Source: Pseudorhodoferax soli
GTDB lineage: Bacteria; Pseudomonadota; Gammaproteobacteria; Burkholderiales; Burkholderiaceae_C
Direction of reading: 5' to 3'
NCBI RefSeq assembly: GCF_003337555.1
Contig: NZ_QPJK01000011.1
Span: 124,001 to 188,000, forward strand
DNA length: 64,000 bases
Below, piece by piece: positions 26,614 to 34,681 of this stretch. The notes below the pieces were generated by a model. The model had not been told where the DNA came from. It saw nothing but the letters and a program-made list of their open reading frames with translations, and ran no database searches. How positions within the stretch are numbered: the first letter of the stretch is position 1; the number at the start of each line of letters is the position of its first letter. The position numbers were made by a program, and so were the translations under genes.

Positions 26614-27804
26614 ATGGCTACCGCATCCACCAAGAAGGCCGTCGTGAAGACCGCCGCTGTCCCAGCTCAACAGCCGGTCGCTGCAGCACCGATCGACGCC
26701 GCGCCGCGCGCGCCGGCGCTGATCGGCGGCCCGCTGCCCTCGGCCTTCCTGACGGAGCCGAACTCGCCGTTCCCGGACGGCTACTCCATCGCCCGCGAGC
26801 GCGAGCTGCTGGGGCCGCACATCGCGGAAGGCCTGGAGGACAAGCCTTTCGGTGCTCTGTATGACCGCTACATCGAGCTGCTCGACCGGGAGGACCGCGT
26901 CCAGACGCTGAAGGCGGAGTACGAGCGGAACATGGGTGCCGACCATGAAGCATCGCGCGAGGAGGCGATCGGCATGCGCCAAATGGGTCGCCTGGTCGAC
27001 GACACCGTCGACCAGATGGAGGTGCACACGCTGGAGGCCTATCGGCTTTTCCTGGGCCGCCGGCGCGAACCCGGGACGAACGCTGCGCCAATCATCGGCG
27101 GCAAAAGGATGGGCGCCGTGCTGCGCTCGCTCTGGCTGCTCACCGGCCGGGACAACCCGTACGCGGACTGGTCTCTGATCCGGCACGAACACGCCATGAA
27201 GGAAGTCCACGCGAAGCTGCAGAAGGCCATCGCTGACGCGCAGGCGCTGCTCGCCGCGCAGCAGAAGTGGGGCATGACCTTGTCGGTCCTGCGCTCGGAA
27301 CAGCCCAAGGTCCTGAACCTGGGTTTCCGCTCGCCTTACGGGTATGCCGTGATGCAGCTGGTGGGCCTGTACGACTTCTTCATCCGGTTGATGAAGACGC
27401 TCGAGCGCAAGTCGTTACGTACGGACGATGTGGTGCGCCAGTCGATCTCCGATGTCAATCGCACGATCCGCCGCGTTTGGTACGAGACCGCCAGGTTCGA
27501 CCGCTGGCTGTCTCGGGAGGAGATCAAGGATCTGTGCCGCAGCGACTTCGCCGAGGGCATTGGCGAGGATGCCGCCAAGCGTGCCCAGTTCGCGCTGGAG
27601 GTGTTTGGCGCCGTCCCCAGCGACGTGTTCGGCTGCGTCCTGAAACCGACGCACTCCCGCCGACACCTGCGCGAATCGCCCGAGGAGCGCAAGTTCCTGG
27701 CGCACATGCGCCTGCAACTGGCCCGCGCTGAGGCAGCGGAGGAGGAGGGCGACGCTGGCGGCAGCGGTCCCGCGGGTACGGCTGGCGCAGGAGGTTCGTC
27801 GTGA
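26614..27804 (+). CDS. PFL_4669 family integrating conjugative element protein (TIGR03761)
   Basis: 396 aa. Family blocks: YSIARERELLGPHIAEGLED, EVHTLEAYRLFLGRRREPGT, IIGGKRMGAVLRSLWLLTGR-D-NPYADW, and LNLGFRSPYGYAVMQLVGLY. The N-terminus is Ala-rich (VKTAAVPAQQPVAAAP) and the C-terminus Glu/Gly-rich. Conserved in nearly all elements of this type, with unknown biochemistry, it is placed in the replication module. The ATG at 26614 follows CTAGGAGACTCC. Confidence 0.9.
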   Translation: MATASTKKAVVKTAAVPAQQPVAAAPIDAAPRAPALIGGPLPSAFLTEPNSPFPDGYSIARERELLGPHIAEGLEDKPFGALYDRYIELLDREDRVQTLKAEYERNMGADHEASREEAIGMRQMGRLVDDTVDQMEVHTLEAYRLFLGRRREPGTNAAPIIGGKRMGAVLRSLWLLTGRDNPYADWSLIRHEHAMKEVHAKLQKAIADAQALLAAQQKWGMTLSVLRSEQPKVLNLGFRSPYGYAVMQLVGLYDFFIRLMKTLERKSLRTDDVVRQSISDVNRTIRRVWYETARFDRWLSREEIKDLCRSDFAEGIGEDAAKRAQFALEVFGAVPSDVFGCVLKPTHSRRHLRESPEERKFLAHMRLQLARAEAAEEEGDAGGSGPAGTAGAGGSS

Positions 27805-28376
27805 CGCTGGAGCAGTTGACATCGCATCGCGCTGGGGCCAATGCGTCTGCGGGTGCGGGTGTGGTCGTGAACCTGGCGCAGGAGCGAGCGAGCAGAGGTG
27901 TACCAGCCGTTCCTGTGCGAGGCTGTGTCAACGTGGCTGTCTGGGCGGCAGATACGGTGGCAGGCCGACGGTGTCAAGACGCGGTTGACACAAAGGGCCT
28001 TAAGGGTAGGGGGACGCTGATCGAGTTGCGCCACTACGTTGACAAGCTCGCCGGGATCGAGCGCGAGATGGTCGATCTCAGCACGTTGTCCAAGCTGGCC
28101 CGCACGCCGGTCTACCTGATGGTCCACCGCCGCGGATCGACGGGGTATGCGTTCCTGCGGTGGCGCGAGTCTGGCGCATCCAAGCGGCACCTGTCGCTGG
28201 AGCAGATCCGCAAGCTGGTCGAGGGCTGGCCCACGGAGTCCCGCGCGTGGGTCGAAGCCATGTCGCAGAACGCCTTGAGCCTCAACGAGGCGCACCTGCA
28301 TGCCCGCGATGCGCTCAAGAAGATCCGGGTTGACGTTCTCGCGCGCGAACAGCACGTGCTGCCACGCGTGGTCTGA
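27801..28376 (+). CDS. DUF3158 family ICE protein
   Basis: 191 aa from GTG 27801, overlapping the preceding stop by 4 bases. From about residue 66 the DUF3158 pattern is clear: KGLKGRGTLIELRHYVDKLA, then PVYLMVHRRGSTGYAFLRWR and SLEQIRKLVEGWP. The first 60 residues look atypical, and their DNA holds the GTGTCAA palindromes at 27924-27992, so a downstream start would be possible. In this family the gene stands between the PFL_4669-type gene and ssb. Confidence 0.78.
   Translation: MTLEQLTSHRAGANASAGAGVVVNLAQERASRGVPAVPVRGCVNVAVWAADTVAGRRCQDAVDTKGLKGRGTLIELRHYVDKLAGIEREMVDLSTLSKLARTPVYLMVHRRGSTGYAFLRWRESGASKRHLSLEQIRKLVEGWPTESRAWVEAMSQNALSLNEAHLHARDALKKIRVDVLAREQHVLPRVV
27924..27992. repeat. 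TGTCAA inverted repeats inside the DUF3158 gene start
   Basis: TGTGTCAAC (27924-27932) pairs with GTTGACACA (27984-27992). Within the same span GTGTCAA-gacgcgg-TTGACAC (27971-27991) is a perfect 7-bp-arm palindrome. Three TGTCAA half-sites in 69 bp look like an operator or a replication-related site. Confidence 0.6.
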
Positions 28377-28452
28377 GACATCCACGATTTCTCTGGCGAT
28401 GGTGTGTGGTGCCGCACCGGAGCCTTTCATCCCCAGCACCAAGGAGAGCAAC

Positions 28453-28851
28453 ATGCAGAACCTGTTCATCGGCAAAGGCAACCTGGCCAAGTCGCCCGAG
28501 GGCCAGCACATCCGGCGCAAGGACGACTCCGGCGACTTCTTCGTGGCCACCATGCGTGTGATGTTCGGCCGGTATGCCCGGGACAGCGAGGGCAACATCG
28601 AGCAGGTCGGCGGCTTCTGGCGCGAGGTCGAGATCTATGGCCCCAAGGCGCAGGACGTCTGCAAGCACCTGCGCAAGGGCGCCCGGGTTCTCGTCATCGG
28701 CGAAGAGCGTGAATTTATCGGCAAGGACGATGACGGCAACGAGGTCGAGGTCATCAAAGTGGTAGCCGAGGACGTCGCGCTTGTCCTGACCCGTGTCGAG
28801 GAGATCCGCTTTGCGCCGGCCCGCCAGCGCGAGGAGGAGATGGCCGACTGA
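28453..28851 (+). CDS. ssb: Single-stranded DNA-binding protein (ICE-type)
   Basis: 132 aa OB-fold. The start (QNLFIGKGNLAKSPEGQHIR), the central VATMRVMFGRYA with an FWREVEIYGPKAQDVCKHLR block, and the KGARVLVIGEEREF strand are typical of the divergent SSBs of this ICE family. The C-terminus ends EEEMAD, acidic but without the DDIPF tip of chromosomal SSB. The ATG at 28453 follows AAGGAGA. It protects single strands during replication and transfer of the element. Confidence 0.9.
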   Translation: MQNLFIGKGNLAKSPEGQHIRRKDDSGDFFVATMRVMFGRYARDSEGNIEQVGGFWREVEIYGPKAQDVCKHLRKGARVLVIGEEREFIGKDDDGNEVEVIKVVAEDVALVLTRVEEIRFAPARQREEEMAD

Positions 28852-28931
28852 CCTGGTCAGGGCTGACAAAGAAATTCCCGAACTACCTTGTGGTGCCAGT
28901 GTGCCGACAGTACCTGCACAAGGAGATTCGA

Positions 28932-29207
28932 ATGCCAGCATCGAACAGCGCATCGACGCCCGAGAGCGTCAGCGCAGCTGCCATCAAGGAAGATGCGCTC
29001 GCCAAGGTCCTGCAGCACGGACCAGAGACCCTGGAGGTTCTGACGCGCGTCACCGGATGGGGCGAGAAGGAAACCCAGCGCACGCTGCTCGCCCTGATCG
29101 CAGGCGGGCGCGCCAAGTGCACCAACATCAATGGCCGCCGGATGTTCACCGCCAGGCCGCTGGGGGCATTGACGACCGGTCGGCCAATGCATGTGACGGG
29201 CTCATGA
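28932..29207 (+). CDS. Small winged-helix-like protein, 91 aa
   Basis: 91 aa. AAGGAG stands 7 bases before the ATG at 28932. Residues about 19-75 (KEDALAKVLQHGPETLEVLT, then RVTGWGEKETQRTLLALIAG, GRAKCTNINGRRMFTAR) form a compact helix-turn-helix plus wing. The position after ssb, on the same strand, suggests a regulator or a DNA-binding accessory protein of the ICE. No family name assigned. Confidence 0.6.
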   Translation: MPASNSASTPESVSAAAIKEDALAKVLQHGPETLEVLTRVTGWGEKETQRTLLALIAGGRAKCTNINGRRMFTARPLGALTTGRPMHVTGS

Positions 29208-29657
29208 AACCCGAAATGTGCATATTCACCCGAGGCCTATTGCAGTGGAGTCATTCTGGCCGAGTAAGCTCATGGCGCTGGGCTTGTTGCCCCCTGTCCA
29301 CTAGGAAGTGTGGGCTGAAGAAGACCAGATCTCTCCCGCTCGCCCGGAGCGAAACCCGGGCACTAAATTTTCCATTGCTGGCCTTACCCGCGCGCAGCGT
29401 TGCGAGGCACTTCATGCCAGGCTCTGACTTCGGCGGAGCTGGTGCCGCAGGGCGTGGCACCGGATGTATCGATGGTTGGCGATCGATGCCCTTCCTGCTA
29501 GATTCCAATGGTGCTTGCTCTGCGGAGCACTCGCAGTCGCTCAGCCTTTGGAAGCGGCATACCGGTCCCCAAGATCGGCAAGGCAGTCATCGTTCATTAA
29601 CCCTCTGGGAACCACTTCCCAGATGGGCAGTGGTCTCCCAATGTTCTGGAGATCACC
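29208..29657. other. Non-coding region with alternative hairpins before the gene at 29658
   Basis: No credible gene is seen here. Near its end two overlapping hairpins exclude each other: CTGGGAA-ccac-TTCCCAG (29605-29622) and ACCACT...AGTGGT (29611-29634, with an inner CCC-agat-GGG). They are followed by a GGAG ribosome binding site at about 29647. This is the layout of a leader attenuator or riboregulator. Confidence 0.5.
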
Positions 29658-30098
29658 ATGCAACAGTCCTCTTCCTCGAAGAGCGATGCCAGCGGCTTCA
29701 ACCCGCGTGGCGTCGACATGCAACACCTGCACCAGGTGTTCGAGCGCGTGCACGACGTCGTTGTGGCCCGCATCGTCATCGCGCAGTTCGATGCGAATCC
29801 GCGGCTCAAGGACGCCTTCCCGGGCGTGCACTTGAAGGCGCTGGAGACCATCAAGCGTGCGCACATCCGATACGCCAAGGCTCATCGCGCTGGCGTGCGG
29901 TTCGCAGCTGTCACGCAGGCCTGCCGCGGCATCGCGTCGTGGATCGCACTGTGTGTTCGTGGGTGCCTCGCATCGGTGCGTGCCGCCCATCAACGCCGGC
30001 GTTTCGTCGCGAGCGTGCGTGCGCAGGTGCGGATCCCTCGGGTCGCGCACAACCAGGACGCGCAGGCCGAAGCGCGTCATCTGCGCCGCGTAGCCTGA
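29658..30098 (+). CDS. Hypothetical ICE protein, 146 aa
   Basis: 146 aa, soluble and strongly basic in its C-terminal half (RAAHQRRRFVASVRAQVR). The N-terminal half GFNPRGVDMQHLHQVFERVH, then DVVVARIVIAQFDANPRLKD, looks globular and helical. The ATG at 29658 is preceded by CTGGAGATCACC. The 5' leader can fold into the competing hairpins described separately, so expression may be controlled post-transcriptionally. No family recognised. Confidence 0.6.
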   Translation: MQQSSSSKSDASGFNPRGVDMQHLHQVFERVHDVVVARIVIAQFDANPRLKDAFPGVHLKALETIKRAHIRYAKAHRAGVRFAAVTQACRGIASWIALCVRGCLASVRAAHQRRRFVASVRAQVRIPRVAHNQDAQAEARHLRRVA

Positions 30099-30218
30099 GG
30101 AAAACCGCGGGGGCGGGGCTGGACGGTAGTCCAGCCCTGCGCTCTGCATCAACAGGCCGTGTTCATCCAAGCGCTCCGGTCGAGCGCTTCGTAGAGTTCG
30201 AACCAACCAGGAGAAACC

Positions 30219-30575
30219 GTGAACATCTTGAAAGCTTCGTACCCGATCGCCGCCGTCGCCTTGCTAGCCCTGACGGCGTGCTCGGCCGTACCCGTGACCC
30301 AGGGCGGCGCTGCCGTAGAGCTGATCTCGGCCAGGCCGACGGGCTGCAAGGCGCTCGGTGAGGTAATCGGCAGCCAGGGCAACGTGTTCAGCGGCGACTT
30401 CACGTCCAACGAGAACTTGATGGTCGGCGCGCGCAACGACCTGCGCAACAAGGCCGCGGCCATGGGCGGCAACGTCGTCGCGATGCAGAACACGCTGAAC
30501 GCAACGCATCCGTATAGCACGGGCAACGTGAGCACCACGATCGTAGGCAACGTCTACGCCTGTCCGGCGAAGTGA
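30219..30575 (+). CDS. DUF4156 domain lipoprotein
   Basis: 118 aa. The lipobox LLALTAC puts the lipid anchor at Cys21. The rest matches DUF4156 (SARPTGCKALGEVIGSQGN, then ENLMVGARNDLRNKAAAMGG, NVVAMQNT), with a Cys pair (C43 and C115) available for a disulfide. Such lipoproteins are outer-membrane anchored and otherwise uncharacterised. CAGGAGAAACC precedes the ATG. It is likely cargo or an envelope accessory factor of the element. Confidence 0.8.
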   Translation: MNILKASYPIAAVALLALTACSAVPVTQGGAAVELISARPTGCKALGEVIGSQGNVFSGDFTSNENLMVGARNDLRNKAAAMGGNVVAMQNTLNATHPYSTGNVSTTIVGNVYACPAK

Positions 30576-30611
30576 CCAGGCGGTTCAAGCAGCAATTCCA
30601 AGGAGGTTTCC

Positions 30612-31085
30612 ATGACGAGCACTCAGTTTTCCAGCGGCGGACCCCGGCACACGCCGTGGCCAGGCACTCCCGAAAAAAACTCTCCACTTGTGGCGAAGCT
30701 GCCGCTGTGGGACGTCATGGTGTTCGACCGCCAGAGCCGTGCCGAGCATGTCTCGCAGGTCCGGGCGCTCGAGGCCGATGAGGCCGAGGCGCTGGCTCGG
30801 CACGAAGCCGCCGAGGATCACCCCGCTGGTCACTTCTACGTCAAGGCCGTGGGGCTGTCGACCCGTCCAATGCTGTGGAGCGTATGGCTGCGTGGCCGCC
30901 GCGGGCTGCGGGAGGCGCTTCCTGCCGATGAGCCGTTGCTACTCGGTCGCGTGGTCGCGGCGGACGTGCCACGCGCGCGAGCTGCTGCATTGGTTGCGTT
31001 CGCTGGGCCAGGTCCGAGCGAGCCAGGCGGCAAGCCGTGGCGCTGGCTTCAACGCGGAGATCACTTCATCGTGACCCAGTGCTGA
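30612..31085 (+). CDS. Hypothetical ICE protein, 157 aa
   Basis: 157 aa. It starts MTSTQFSSGGPRHTPWPGTP and continues LVAKLPLWDVMVFDRQSRAE, SQVRALEADEAEALARHEAA and RWLQRGDHFIVTQC. It has no signal peptide or membrane segment. CAAGGAGGTTTCC lies just before the ATG, a very strong ribosome binding site. It is last in a run of + genes that converges on the relaxase gene. No family recognised. Confidence 0.6.
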   Translation: MTSTQFSSGGPRHTPWPGTPEKNSPLVAKLPLWDVMVFDRQSRAEHVSQVRALEADEAEALARHEAAEDHPAGHFYVKAVGLSTRPMLWSVWLRGRRGLREALPADEPLLLGRVVAADVPRARAAALVAFAGPGPSEPGGKPWRWLQRGDHFIVTQC

Positions 31086-31452
31086 CAACCCATGCCCGGC
31101 CGGCCGTCGCAGCGTTTGGACACCTCGGCCGTCGACGGCTTATCACGGCACGGGCCTGAGGCGCGTAAGCGCTTGTGACGGCCAGGAGGGATTTCGAAGA
31201 TGGTGAGCATTGGTCGCAGAAGTCGTGCGTTTAGGCAAAGAAACAACGAAATCTGCGAAATAACTTAACGTAATGTATGTCGCATAAAGTGAGTTTTGCT
31301 TAAAAAAGAGGCTTCACGCCCCTGCAAATTCCACTTCATCGACGCGTCCGGACCGGCTGTCCAAGACTCCCCGATGCACGGGGCCGACTCTATGGCATGG
31401 CAACGCCCAGTGTCAACCAAGGGGCTTTCGCATTCCGCAGCATCGCGCTGCA
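31086..31452. other. Intergenic region between convergent modules
   Basis: No gene is seen. The middle (31250-31310) is distinctly AT-rich and contains AATGTATGTCG (31272-31282). Its flanks (AAATAA 8 bases upstream, TAAxGT downstream) match, in inverted orientation, the region at 20108-20142 upstream of parA. GGCCGTCGACGGCTTAT-type inverted repeats near 31125 could end transcription of the + genes. Confidence 0.45.
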
Positions 31453-34008
31453 TCACGCCACGCGCAGAGCCGGGTTGCTCGGCGGCACCGGCTGCACCCA
31501 GTTGCCAGGCTCGCACAGCACGACCGCTGCCAGCTTGCCGACCACGGCATCGCCACGGCCGTGCACCGTGAACTTGATGATGTTGGTGCGGTTCGGTCCG
31601 GCCATGTGCCAGCCCGCACGGATCACGTCCTTTTGCACCTGCATGGCGATCTCGTCGGATGGGCCGTCCGCGCCCACGCAGCTCTCGGCGAACAGCTTGA
31701 AGATCAGCGGCGAAACCAGCGCCATGCCTTGCGGCACGAAGTGCACGACCGCGCCGCTCTCGTTGTACTTGATCGAGCGGTCGACGAGTGATGTCTGCAC
31801 CCAGCGCATGAACTCCAGCGCAGCATCAGAGGCTTTCGGCTGCTTGCCAGCGCCGTTGGGGATCATCGGCAGATTGGGCCTGAGCAGCACGGCCTGCGGC
31901 ATCGACTCGCTGGCTTCGGCGCGCTGGGGCTCCTGCCTAGTGCCAGCGGTGCGCTCTTGATCAGCGACAGCGCTGCTGAACATGCCGCCTGGTCGAAGCA
32001 ATAGGCCAGCGCCGTCGTCCGCTGCACCATCGCGGCCGAAGGTGAGCGTCGGGTTGAAGGTCTCAGCGGTGCTCGGCTGCTCCTGCGGTGGTGGCTCGAC
32101 GGCCTCTGGCTCGTCGATGATGGAGCTGCGGGCCAGCTGCCTGTCCTTCTTGGCGCGCCCGCTGCGCTGATCCTCAGCGGCGTCGTCCGGATCGAGAAAT
32201 TCGTCGACGCCGAACTCGCCGAAGATCGGCTCGCGGGGCATTGGCACCGCGTGTTCTTGGCGGGCAGCTGCTGGTGCGTGCTCTACCTGGTCACTGGAGG
32301 ATGCGGGCGCTGCCGGTGCCGGTGCCAAGGTGTTCCCGCTGTTCTTGGCGCCTGCCGCTCTTGGCTTGTTGAATGCAGGGGCCTTGTGCAGCGGGTCGTT
32401 GCGATTCGCGGGCTTGCTGGCTTGAGCAACTGCTGCAGCTTCTGGCGAGTTGGATACCACTGGCGCAGCCTTGCGCGTGCCGGCCTCTGCAACAGTTTCC
32501 TCTCGCTGCTCCATGGACGGTTGAGGCATCCCGCCCTCCCGCATCGCGACGCCGCTCAGTGGCGCAAGCGTGGCAGAGCGTGCGGATGTCCCAGATGTCG
32601 CAGGTCCGCCGTCGGAGGCGAGTGCTGCAGCTTCGTCCTTCGCCCCGCGCTTGGCCAACACCTCGATGCGGCCACGCATGGCCGGTGGGTAGTGCTCCGG
32701 ATCCGCGTAGAACTTGGACAGCGGAAAGCGCAGAACGCTCAGGCTGTGGGCATAGCCCGTGGGCGCGCCCTCACCCTGCGCAGATGCGCCATCCTCGCCT
32801 TCCCCGTGCACCGTCACGTACCAGATGGCCTGCCCCGACTGCGGGTTGGCCACCAGGCAGCCGTATTCCTGCCACGTGTCGAAGAGCCGGTCGTTCTTGT
32901 CATCGCCTGGAACAGCTTCGTCCGGTGCATTGGCCTTGATCCAGCCGCGGGTGGCATCCGCGAGCCGTTTCGCGACGAACCAGATGGAGTCCTCGAACAC
33001 CCATGCGGCAGCGCCCGAACGGTTGAGCGGCAGCTCCGTTCCCTTGCGCAGCATGTCCTGCACGGCTTGCATCAGCAGATCCACCAAGGGTACCGCTGTG
33101 GCAGTGGCGAACCGCGCGCGGCTGCCGTGCTGCAGCGCGCGCCGCGTCGAGGCCTTGTCCGCCTCGCGCACGATCCTGGCCACGAGGCTGTCCTTGTCCT
33201 CGCCAGAGAGGTAGCGCTGCAGGGCTTCAAATGCCGCAGGTTGGCGCGCGAGGAATGCCAAGGCCGTGGCCGACGCGATGTGCGGCAGCAGCAGCATGGC
33301 CAGGCGCGAGTGCGCGCGGTAGTCGCGCAGCGACTTGGGCGTGAACTCCACCAGGTACTCCGCGCCCGTCTTGCCGGCGGCGACCTGGTTCAGCGACCCG
33401 GACATGGGTTGCCAGCGCACGCCATCGGCCATGCCCACGGTGCGCCAGGACACCATGAGGTCGGACATGGGCTTGGCGATGTCGTGCAGCAGCGCGCTGT
33501 AGAAGACGACGAGGGTCCATTCGTCGCGCTGCGCGTCGATGATCTCGATCGGTGCACCTTCAGGGAGTAACCGGCCACCCCGCCAGGCCAGCGCGGCCAG
33601 CAGCATCTCAATGGTGTGCGCCAGGAGGCCGCCTGCGTGCGCGTGGTGGTGCGCCTCGGACGCTGGCAGCAGTTGCACAAACTCAGCGTAGCGGTGGATG
33701 GCGCTTAGGCAGTCGCGCTGCCAGACCGGCTGCGCCAAGCGCGTTCTGCGCCAGATTTCGCGCAAGGCCTTGTCTGCCTGGACCACCTGCAGCAGCTCTT
33801 GGGCAGGCAGGACGCACAGCCACCCTGGTGCAGCACCCTGCACGCGAATCGGTGTGGCGGAGACAGGCTCAGGCGAGGGCGCGGGGCCGACCGCTGTTGC
33901 AGACTTGTGCGGCTGCGCGGGCAGTCCAAGCCACCTGCGCCAGTTGGCGCGCAGGATCTGTGCGAGGTGCGGCAGTACCGACGCTGCCTCAGTGGTCGGC
34001 CTGGCCAT
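31453..34008 (-). CDS. mobH: MobH family relaxase (TraI-domain protein)
   Basis: 851 aa from the ATG at 34008; an ATG 18 codons further upstream (34062) is possible and would deepen the overlap with the preceding gene. The N-terminal TraI/MobH domain has the histidine motif HHHAHAGGLLAHT (about 120-132) and the HD motif LLHDIAKP (about 173-180), diagnostic of HD-fold relaxases. A long Pro/Ala-rich linker follows (about 470-700). The C-terminal put_helicase-type domain starts near FMRWVQTSLVDRSIKYNESG and ends with the GWHMAGPNRTNIIKFTVHGR block. It nicks the transfer origin and leads the strand into the coupling protein. It is encoded opposite to the conjugation operon. Confidence 0.92.
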   Translation of the reverse strand: MARPTTEAASVLPHLAQILRANWRRWLGLPAQPHKSATAVGPAPSPEPVSATPIRVQGAAPGWLCVLPAQELLQVVQADKALREIWRRTRLAQPVWQRDCLSAIHRYAEFVQLLPASEAHHHAHAGGLLAHTIEMLLAALAWRGGRLLPEGAPIEIIDAQRDEWTLVVFYSALLHDIAKPMSDLMVSWRTVGMADGVRWQPMSGSLNQVAAGKTGAEYLVEFTPKSLRDYRAHSRLAMLLLPHIASATALAFLARQPAAFEALQRYLSGEDKDSLVARIVREADKASTRRALQHGSRARFATATAVPLVDLLMQAVQDMLRKGTELPLNRSGAAAWVFEDSIWFVAKRLADATRGWIKANAPDEAVPGDDKNDRLFDTWQEYGCLVANPQSGQAIWYVTVHGEGEDGASAQGEGAPTGYAHSLSVLRFPLSKFYADPEHYPPAMRGRIEVLAKRGAKDEAAALASDGGPATSGTSARSATLAPLSGVAMREGGMPQPSMEQREETVAEAGTRKAAPVVSNSPEAAAVAQASKPANRNDPLHKAPAFNKPRAAGAKNSGNTLAPAPAAPASSSDQVEHAPAAARQEHAVPMPREPIFGEFGVDEFLDPDDAAEDQRSGRAKKDRQLARSSIIDEPEAVEPPPQEQPSTAETFNPTLTFGRDGAADDGAGLLLRPGGMFSSAVADQERTAGTRQEPQRAEASESMPQAVLLRPNLPMIPNGAGKQPKASDAALEFMRWVQTSLVDRSIKYNESGAVVHFVPQGMALVSPLIFKLFAESCVGADGPSDEIAMQVQKDVIRAGWHMAGPNRTNIIKFTVHGRGDAVVGKLAAVVLCEPGNWVQPVPPSNPALRVA

Positions 34009-34681
34009 CGCTGGCACGGCCAGGCCGCGGCGCACGTGGTACTTGCGGCACGTGCGGTACATGTGGCGCCTGTGGCATGGGCGCAGGGCCGGGCCCTGTG
34101 TCGGTGGAGTTCTCTGGCGCCGGGCCGCCCATCAGCAGGTCATGGATGGCCTGCAGGTGTGCTGGATCGGCTTCCTCTTTGGTGATCACCATGAGGCACT
34201 CCTCGCCTTCGCGGTCGTCGGAGATCGGCAGGATGTCGAGGAATCCGAGCCAGGAGATCTCCAGCGGGTTCCAGACGATGCGCTTTTCGAACAGCGGGCC
34301 CCAGTAGGCGATCGTGCGCACGAAATCGAGCTGCAGCAGGTCCTCGACGATGGCCGCCTTGAGCTCGCGCAGCGCCTGCGGCGTGAGCGTCGTCCCGGCT
34401 TCGGGCTTGGGCGTCTCGATGGCGAAGCGCATCAGCGCATCGCGCATCGCGATGGCCTGGTTCGACTCAATGTGAAGGTGTTCCTCCAGTCCGTCGTAGC
34501 GGCCCAACCAGCTGAGCACCGTACCGGCCCATTCGCTCAGACCCAGCTGTTGCAGCTGCATGACGATCGCGTACGGTGCGTGCGTTTGGTCCAGCGTGGA
34601 GCGCCCGAAGCGGGGGTACTCGTTGTTGGAAGGAAGAGGTTCCATCTGAGCTCCCAGTCTTGGGACGGGCGTGGTGGTCAT
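33989..34681 (-). CDS. Hypothetical protein upstream of the relaxase
   Basis: 230 aa. The globular part (about 15-190: YAIVMQLQQLGLSEWAGTVL, then SWLGRYDGLEEHLHIESNQA, ISWLGFLDILPISDDREGEE) is followed by a Pro-rich tail with repeated HVPHVPQVPRAP. The stop overlaps the chosen relaxase start by 20 bases, so the two genes are probably co-transcribed and translationally coupled. It may assist relaxosome assembly, but that rests on context alone. No family recognised. Confidence 0.6.
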   Translation of the reverse strand: MTTTPVPRLGAQMEPLPSNNEYPRFGRSTLDQTHAPYAIVMQLQQLGLSEWAGTVLSWLGRYDGLEEHLHIESNQAIAMRDALMRFAIETPKPEAGTTLTPQALRELKAAIVEDLLQLDFVRTIAYWGPLFEKRIVWNPLEISWLGFLDILPISDDREGEECLMVITKEEADPAHLQAIHDLLMGGPAPENSTDTGPGPAPMPQAPHVPHVPQVPRAPRPGRASDGQADH

